From: Panagrolaimus kolymaensis
Taxonomy: Eukaryota > Nematoda > Chromadorea > Rhabditida > Panagrolaimidae
NCBI GenBank assembly: GCA_028622995.1
Contig: JAJQJQ010000018.1
Coordinates: 3,534,001 to 3,598,000 of the forward strand
Length of the DNA stretch: 64,000 bases
Direction: 5' to 3'
The translations under genes and the position numbers were made by a program. Positions 60,172 through 64,000 of the stretch are shown piece by piece. Under the pieces are notes generated by a model. It worked only from the letters and a program-made list of their open reading frames with translations. It was not told where the DNA came from and did no database searches. Numbering within the stretch: the first letter of the stretch is position 1; every line of letters begins with the position of its first letter.

Positions 60172-61060
60172 GAATGGCAAAGGCACAACACATAAAGTGA
60201 AGGATAACGAACGAACGAACTGGCAAAGGCACAACACATAAAGTGAAGGATAACGAACGAACTGGCAAAGGCACAACACATAAAGTGAAGGATAACGAAC
60301 GAACGAAATGGCAAAGGCACAACACATAAAGTGAAGGATAACGAACGAAATGGCAAAGGCACAACACATAAAGTGAAGGATAACGAACGAAATGGCAAAG
60401 GCACAACACATAAAGTGAAGGATAACGAACGAACGAACTGGCAAAGGCACAACACATAAAGTGAAGGATAACGAACGAAATGGCAAAGGCACAACACATA
60501 AAGTGAAGGATAACGAACGAAATGGCAAAGGCACAACACATAAAGTGAAGGATAACGAACGAACGAACTGGCAAAGGCACAACACATAAAGTGAAGGATA
60601 ACGAACGAAATGGCAAAGGCACAACACATAAAGTGAAGGATAACGAACGAACTGGCAAAGGCACAACACATAAAGTGAAGGATAACGAACGAACGAACTG
60701 GCAAAGGCACAACACATAAAGTGAAGGATAACGAACGAAATGGCAAAGGCACAACACATAAAGTGAAGGATAACGAACGAAATGGCAAAGGCACAACACA
60801 TAAAGTGAAGGATAACGAACGAACGAACTGGCAAAGGCACAACACATAAAGTGAAGGATAACGAACGAAATGGCAAAGGCACAACACATAAAGTGAAGGA
60901 TAACGAACGAAATGGCAAAGGCACAACACATAAAGTGAAGGATAACGAACGAACTGGCAAAGGCACAACACATAAAGTGAAGGATAACGAACGAAATGGC
61001 AAAGGCACAACACATAAAGTGAAGGATAACGAAAGAACTGGCAAAGGCACATATAAAGGT
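60172..61060. repeat. Minisatellite, about 21 units of 42/46 bp
   Basis: Near-perfect tandem array of a unit reading (A/C)TGGCAAAGGCACAACAC, ATAAAGTGAAGG, ATAACGAACGAA. Units are 42 bp, or 46 bp when an extra GAAC is present. They carry either AATGG or ACTGG at the junction. The order of junctions shows a trimer theme (46C-42A-42A, 130 bp) repeated at least three times with variants. On the minus strand all three frames are stop-free across the array, because the units have no stop in any frame and the 46-bp units only shift between open frames. On the plus strand short frames read a 14-residue repeat KDNER(N/T)GKGTTHKV. I regard it as non-coding. Confidence 0.95.
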
Positions 61061-61061
61061 A

Positions 61062-61244
61062 GGAAATATAAAATTTTTTCTTTTTTTGAAACCATTTCAT
61101 CAAACAATCTTTTTTTTGTAAATTAATTGAAAAAAAAATTACGAAAAGTGTACAGCTTTTTTGTAATTTTTTTTTAAATTAATTTACAAAAAAAAAGATT
61201 GTTTGATGAAATGTTTTCAAAAAAAGAAAAATTTTTATATTTCC
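61062..61244. repeat. Large inverted repeat, about 81-bp arms, 20-nt loop
   Basis: Left arm 61062-61142 (GGAAATATAAAA... to ...AAAATTAC) and right arm 61163-61244 are near-perfect reverse complements. They share a TTTCATCAAACAATC core and differ by a few A/T-run length changes. The loop is about 61143-61162. It starts right where the minisatellite stops. Such a stem would form a strong hairpin in DNA or RNA. Confidence 0.9.
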
Positions 61245-61457
61245 TCTCTTTAAATGGATGGAGAAAAAAAAGTTGAAAAGGGAAAGGGAAAAGTTGAAAG
61301 AGAAGAAGAAAAAGTTGAAGAATGAAATTTTAGATTCGTCGAAGCAATAGCTATAACATTTTTGGCGCCAAATTGTTGAAAGGGAAAAAAGACAGCTTTG
61401 CGCGAAAATCGTTGCAAGAATATTTGATAAGCCTTCTTTAGGGTCAAACTAGAATGT

Positions 61458-62998
61458 ATGTTTTCGAAAGAAACTTATAAATCCTCTTCTCCAGCTGTAA
61501 AACGGGACAAAAATGAAGCAACAGCACCAAGTATCGAAGGTGAAACACCAACGTTTGACAAAGAAGATGGAGAAATCGAAGATGAAACGTCAACTTCTGA
61601 ATCACTCAAAGATGAAATCGAAGATGAATTACATGGTTTTATTGCTGCTGAAGTTTCAAATGCTTCTTCTAATTTGACAATCGATGCTGATGTTGAACTC
61701 AAAGAAGATGTTGTTCAAGATGCTATGGAGGTTCTAACTATTTTTTTATATTTCTTTCGAATATCTTTATTTTTGCAATTTTAGGAACTATCTTTATCTC
61801 TTGATGCTACTTCTGCTGGACGTTTTGATGCTCTAAATGGTTCAGAAGCTGGCAATAACAATAATAGGTAAGCAACTCGCTAAATTTCGTGCTTACATCA
61901 ACCATGTTGTTTCACTACCTTTAAATTCTAAACGTTTATCTTTTTAGCAATGAAATCATCAAAGCTCCAAATTTTCAATTAGAACCTACAGCAGCAGGAA
62001 ATAAACGATTGGTTGTTTTTGCTTCGAATGACAAAACCATGTGCTACAAATTTTACATTAGTCAAGGATCATTTCACTGTGGATTATGTCTTACTTCTCA
62101 TCATACTACTGTCCGAGCAAAGGTTCTTAAAGATGAAAACGGTGAAGATTTTGTTCAAATGATACATCAGCATCTTTGTCAACCTGTTAAATATGTTCCA
62201 CCATTAGTACGTCAACAATATGAAACCATCATTGCTCCAAATTATGAACTTCAAGATAAGCCTAATGGACATCCGAAACTGGTTATTTTTATGCCATCCG
62301 ATCCAAATCTTTGCTATTACTACAATACTGTGAAAAAGAATCATTTTGTTTGCTGCGAATGTATGAAAATGAAAAAGAAAACAACCTCTGCTAAACTTCT
62401 AAAAGATCAATATGGTAAAGAATATATTCAAGCAAATGTTTCTCATCTTTGTAAACCTGTTCCGTATGTTGCAAACAAATGGAATATTATCAAAGCTCTG
62501 AATTTCGTTATTCATCAACAAAATCGAAAATTAATCGTTTTCAATTTGGTTCATCCTACATTCTGTTATCGTTATAATTATAACAAGAGTGGCAAAATCT
62601 ATAATTGTATCAGCTGCGTAAATCTTCATGGAAAATATATCTCTGCTAAAGTAATTAAAGACGAGAATGGTGAAGAATGCTTGCAAATAAACAAAAACCA
62701 TTTGTGTGATCCTTTAACCTATAAAATCTCGGATGTTTTTTATATTTTGAAATCTTCAAACTTCACATTGATCAACAACGAAAATAATGGTTCTTCTTCG
62801 ATTCTTCGTGTTCATGATTCAAATGCTCGATCAACTGGTTACAACTTTACTCAAATGGGAAGTTCGTATGCTTGTTCTGGATGTCTCTCAAAGGATAAAC
62901 ATTTTATGGCAAAGTTATTCAAGGATGAAAATGATGAAGAAGTTGTTTTGATTTGGAAAGATCAATACCATGTTTGCGATCCTATTACTTGTGGCTGA
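61458..62998 (+). CDS. Four-module Cys-rich protein, copy 2
   Basis: Paralogue of 56693-58313. Exons 61458-61730, 61785-61867, 61948-62998, 468 residues. The three last exons of copy 1 have exact counterparts with conserved intron positions (donors after ...DILK/AMEV and NNN(K)S). The counterpart of copy 1 exon 1 is missing. The start used here (MFSKETYKSSSPAVKRD) reads directly into exon 2 sequence, and the hairpin and minisatellite lie just upstream, so the 5' end looks truncated or replaced. The acidic N-terminal region is longer (SESLKDEIEDEL duplication). Modules: TMCYKF/CGLC/HQHLCQP; NLCYYY/CCEC/SHLCKP; TFCYRY/CISC/NHLCDP; and STGYNF/CSGC/YHVCDP. The first Cys of module 4 is Gly here, which should weaken its zinc site. 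Function unknown. Confidence 0.78.
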
Positions 62999-63394
62999 AT
63001 CAATCTTCAAATTTTCATGTTTTTAAAGTTTATGTTACTTTCTTGTTTTCTTGTTTAATAAATTTTTAATATTTCATACTTTCTACTAAACTATTATCAT
63101 TATGCTTTTCAAAAGCCTTTTTTTTCATAAATATGTATCTTCGAGGAGGGAGTGAATTGAGTTTAAACGTATGTTTTTCTATTTGTAGCTTTCAAGTTTA
63201 GCAAAAGGGTTTTACTTTGAGCTTTAAATGCAGCAATACCCATTTGTTCAATCGAATCACTCATTATTTACTACAACTTTGAAAACAAGTGAGTGGTAAA
63301 GTAAAGGTTTCAAAAACATATCAAGTGTTTTTTCTAAAATTTTTGCACATATTTTTCATGGTTTAAATAAAAAAAGCAAGTTGAATTAAAAGTT
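62999..63394. other. Intergenic
   Basis: About 400 bp, AT-rich, between the copy 2 stop and the Helitron remnant. No feature recognised. Confidence 0.45.
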
Positions 63395-63990
63395 ATGAAC
63401 ATATTATATGAGCATTTCTTAATCGAATAACAATGTCACGCTCAAGCATAGAATTATCAGAATTTAATCGATAAAAAAACTGCTGCAGCTTCTTCATTTG
63501 CAACTCTTGCATCATAATTTCTCGAACCTTGGATGTTTGAACATTTTTAAAACGATAAAACGAAATTTTTTGGTGCTCGATTTTTTGCTTCAGCATTAGC
63601 TTTTTCTCCATCTAAAGTTTCTTTTAGCATCATGTATGAATTAGCATATGGGTTATTATTTGCTCTCATAATTTTATCAATAGTTTCCAATAATCTGGTG
63701 TTAATATTTTTGTTGGAAGAAAAAAACGATCGAACTCGATTTGCTTCTTCCATATCAACAATTTGCCCACAAAAAGCATTTCCTCCGGGGAAAGGTTTAT
63801 CTCATTTACACATTTTAGGCCATAATTCACCTTTAATTTTAACAAGGTATGGACTTCCTCGAACTCCACTTTGTGATACTTGTGCAACAGAGTATATGAA
63901 ACCAAACGAAGAATTCAAACTCTTCGAAAATGTAAAGCTTGACATGAAACGCATTCCATTTACATTTTACCTAAATTCTTTGGTTCAACA
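63395..63990 (-). pseudogene. Decayed Helitron N-terminal fragment
   Basis: Minus-strand remnant with stops and frameshifts, recognised piecewise by comparison with the Helitron proteins in this window. From right to left: the Cys motif LGKM, a stop, then ECVSCQALHFRR; after a frameshift NSSFGFIYSVAQVSQSGVRG, then SPYLVKIKGELW and a TGA; AFCGQIVDMEEANRVRSFF; LLETIDKIMRANNNPYANSY; a further shift to DARVANEEAAAVF; and finally ERDIVIRLRNAHI near 63403. This order (zinc motif, F.F.S, PY..+I.GE, Q+..D.EA..R, NEVAAVF, RDIVI) is that of the Helitron-like N domain. The HUH and helicase parts are absent to the left, and the 5' end runs to or past the window edge. Confidence 0.75.
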
Positions 63991-64000
63991 ATTAGTTGCA

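Noticed and set aside
60172..61060. Possible CRISPR array
   Set aside because: Units are directly adjacent with no unique spacers; this is a eukaryotic minisatellite.
60058..61107. Three overlapping minus-strand ORFs of about 300-350 codons
   Set aside because: They are the three frames of the 42/46-bp minisatellite. Open frames follow from the unit having no stop on that strand. No start context, introns or domain support them.
63666..64000. Plus-strand frame reaching the right edge (contains LPRTPLCDTCATEYMKPN)
   Set aside because: Open by chance opposite the decayed Helitron. The minus strand shows an ordered series of Helitron motifs, the plus strand no family.
1..64000. tRNA, rRNA, SL RNA or snRNA genes
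   Set aside because: I looked for TTCGA-type T-loop boxes, SL-like leaders and conserved rRNA stretches by eye and saw none convincing. A tRNAscan/Infernal run would be decisive.

Overview
The window looks like nuclear DNA from a nematode outside the Caenorhabditis group. It is strongly AT-rich, its genes are compact, and most introns are 45-90 bp with TTTTAG or TTTCAG acceptors. Orthologues of nematode genes can be read directly: sel-9/TMED2, piki-1, ncam-1, rle-1/Roquin and a RILP-like gene. An ecdysone-receptor-type nuclear receptor, a class absent from C. elegans but present in several other nematode lineages, also argues against Caenorhabditis. Gene coordinates below span start to stop including introns; exon limits were worked out by hand from splice signals and phase.

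Layout: 1-909 (-) holds the 5' part of a COX18 insertase, cut by the window edge. 2202-4313 and 5521-7398 (+) are tandem SLC17-type transporters; the first carries an in-frame stop. 7494-8369 (-) encodes a small secreted Cys-rich protein and 8728-10394 (-) the EcR-like receptor. 11075-11878 (+) is EEF1AKMT1. 12098-23764 (+) is a Roquin/rle-1 gene whose RING exons (12098-12444) are separated from the ROQ and CCCH exons (20.8-23.8 kb) by a minus-strand Helitron of about 8.3 kb. 24345-25115 (-) is sel-9. 25681 to about 31 kb is a second, different Helitron with an intact 1447-residue Rep/helicase ORF and a textbook 3' hairpin-CTAG end. 33251-34864 (+) is a RILP-like coiled-coil gene and 35488-36210 (-) an intronless CxCG protein. 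37264-42387 (-) is ncam-1 (5 Ig + 2 FN3 + TM), 44918-50266 (-) the class II PI3-kinase, 51049-53301 (-) a secreted PAN/TSP1 protein and 54009-55496 (-) an EcKinase/CHK-like kinase. From 56.7 to 63 kb there are two paralogous genes made of four Cys-rich modules. Between them lie a small membrane glycoprotein gene (-), a 0.9-kb minisatellite and an 81-bp-arm hairpin. The right edge (63.4-64 kb, -) is a decayed third Helitron.

Most conserved genes are independent housekeeping, signalling or neuronal genes and do not form one pathway. The accessory material is dominated by Helitrons. Helitron 1 is the most unusual: in front of the usual HUH-Rep and PIF1 helicase it carries an Ulp1/SENP-type cysteine protease domain and a tandem array of 189-bp exon+intron units encoding acidic SUMO-interaction-like motifs. 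The four-module Cys-rich gene pair with its minisatellite and hairpin spacer is the second region least explained by known families. I saw no rRNA, tRNA, SL RNA or CRISPR array.
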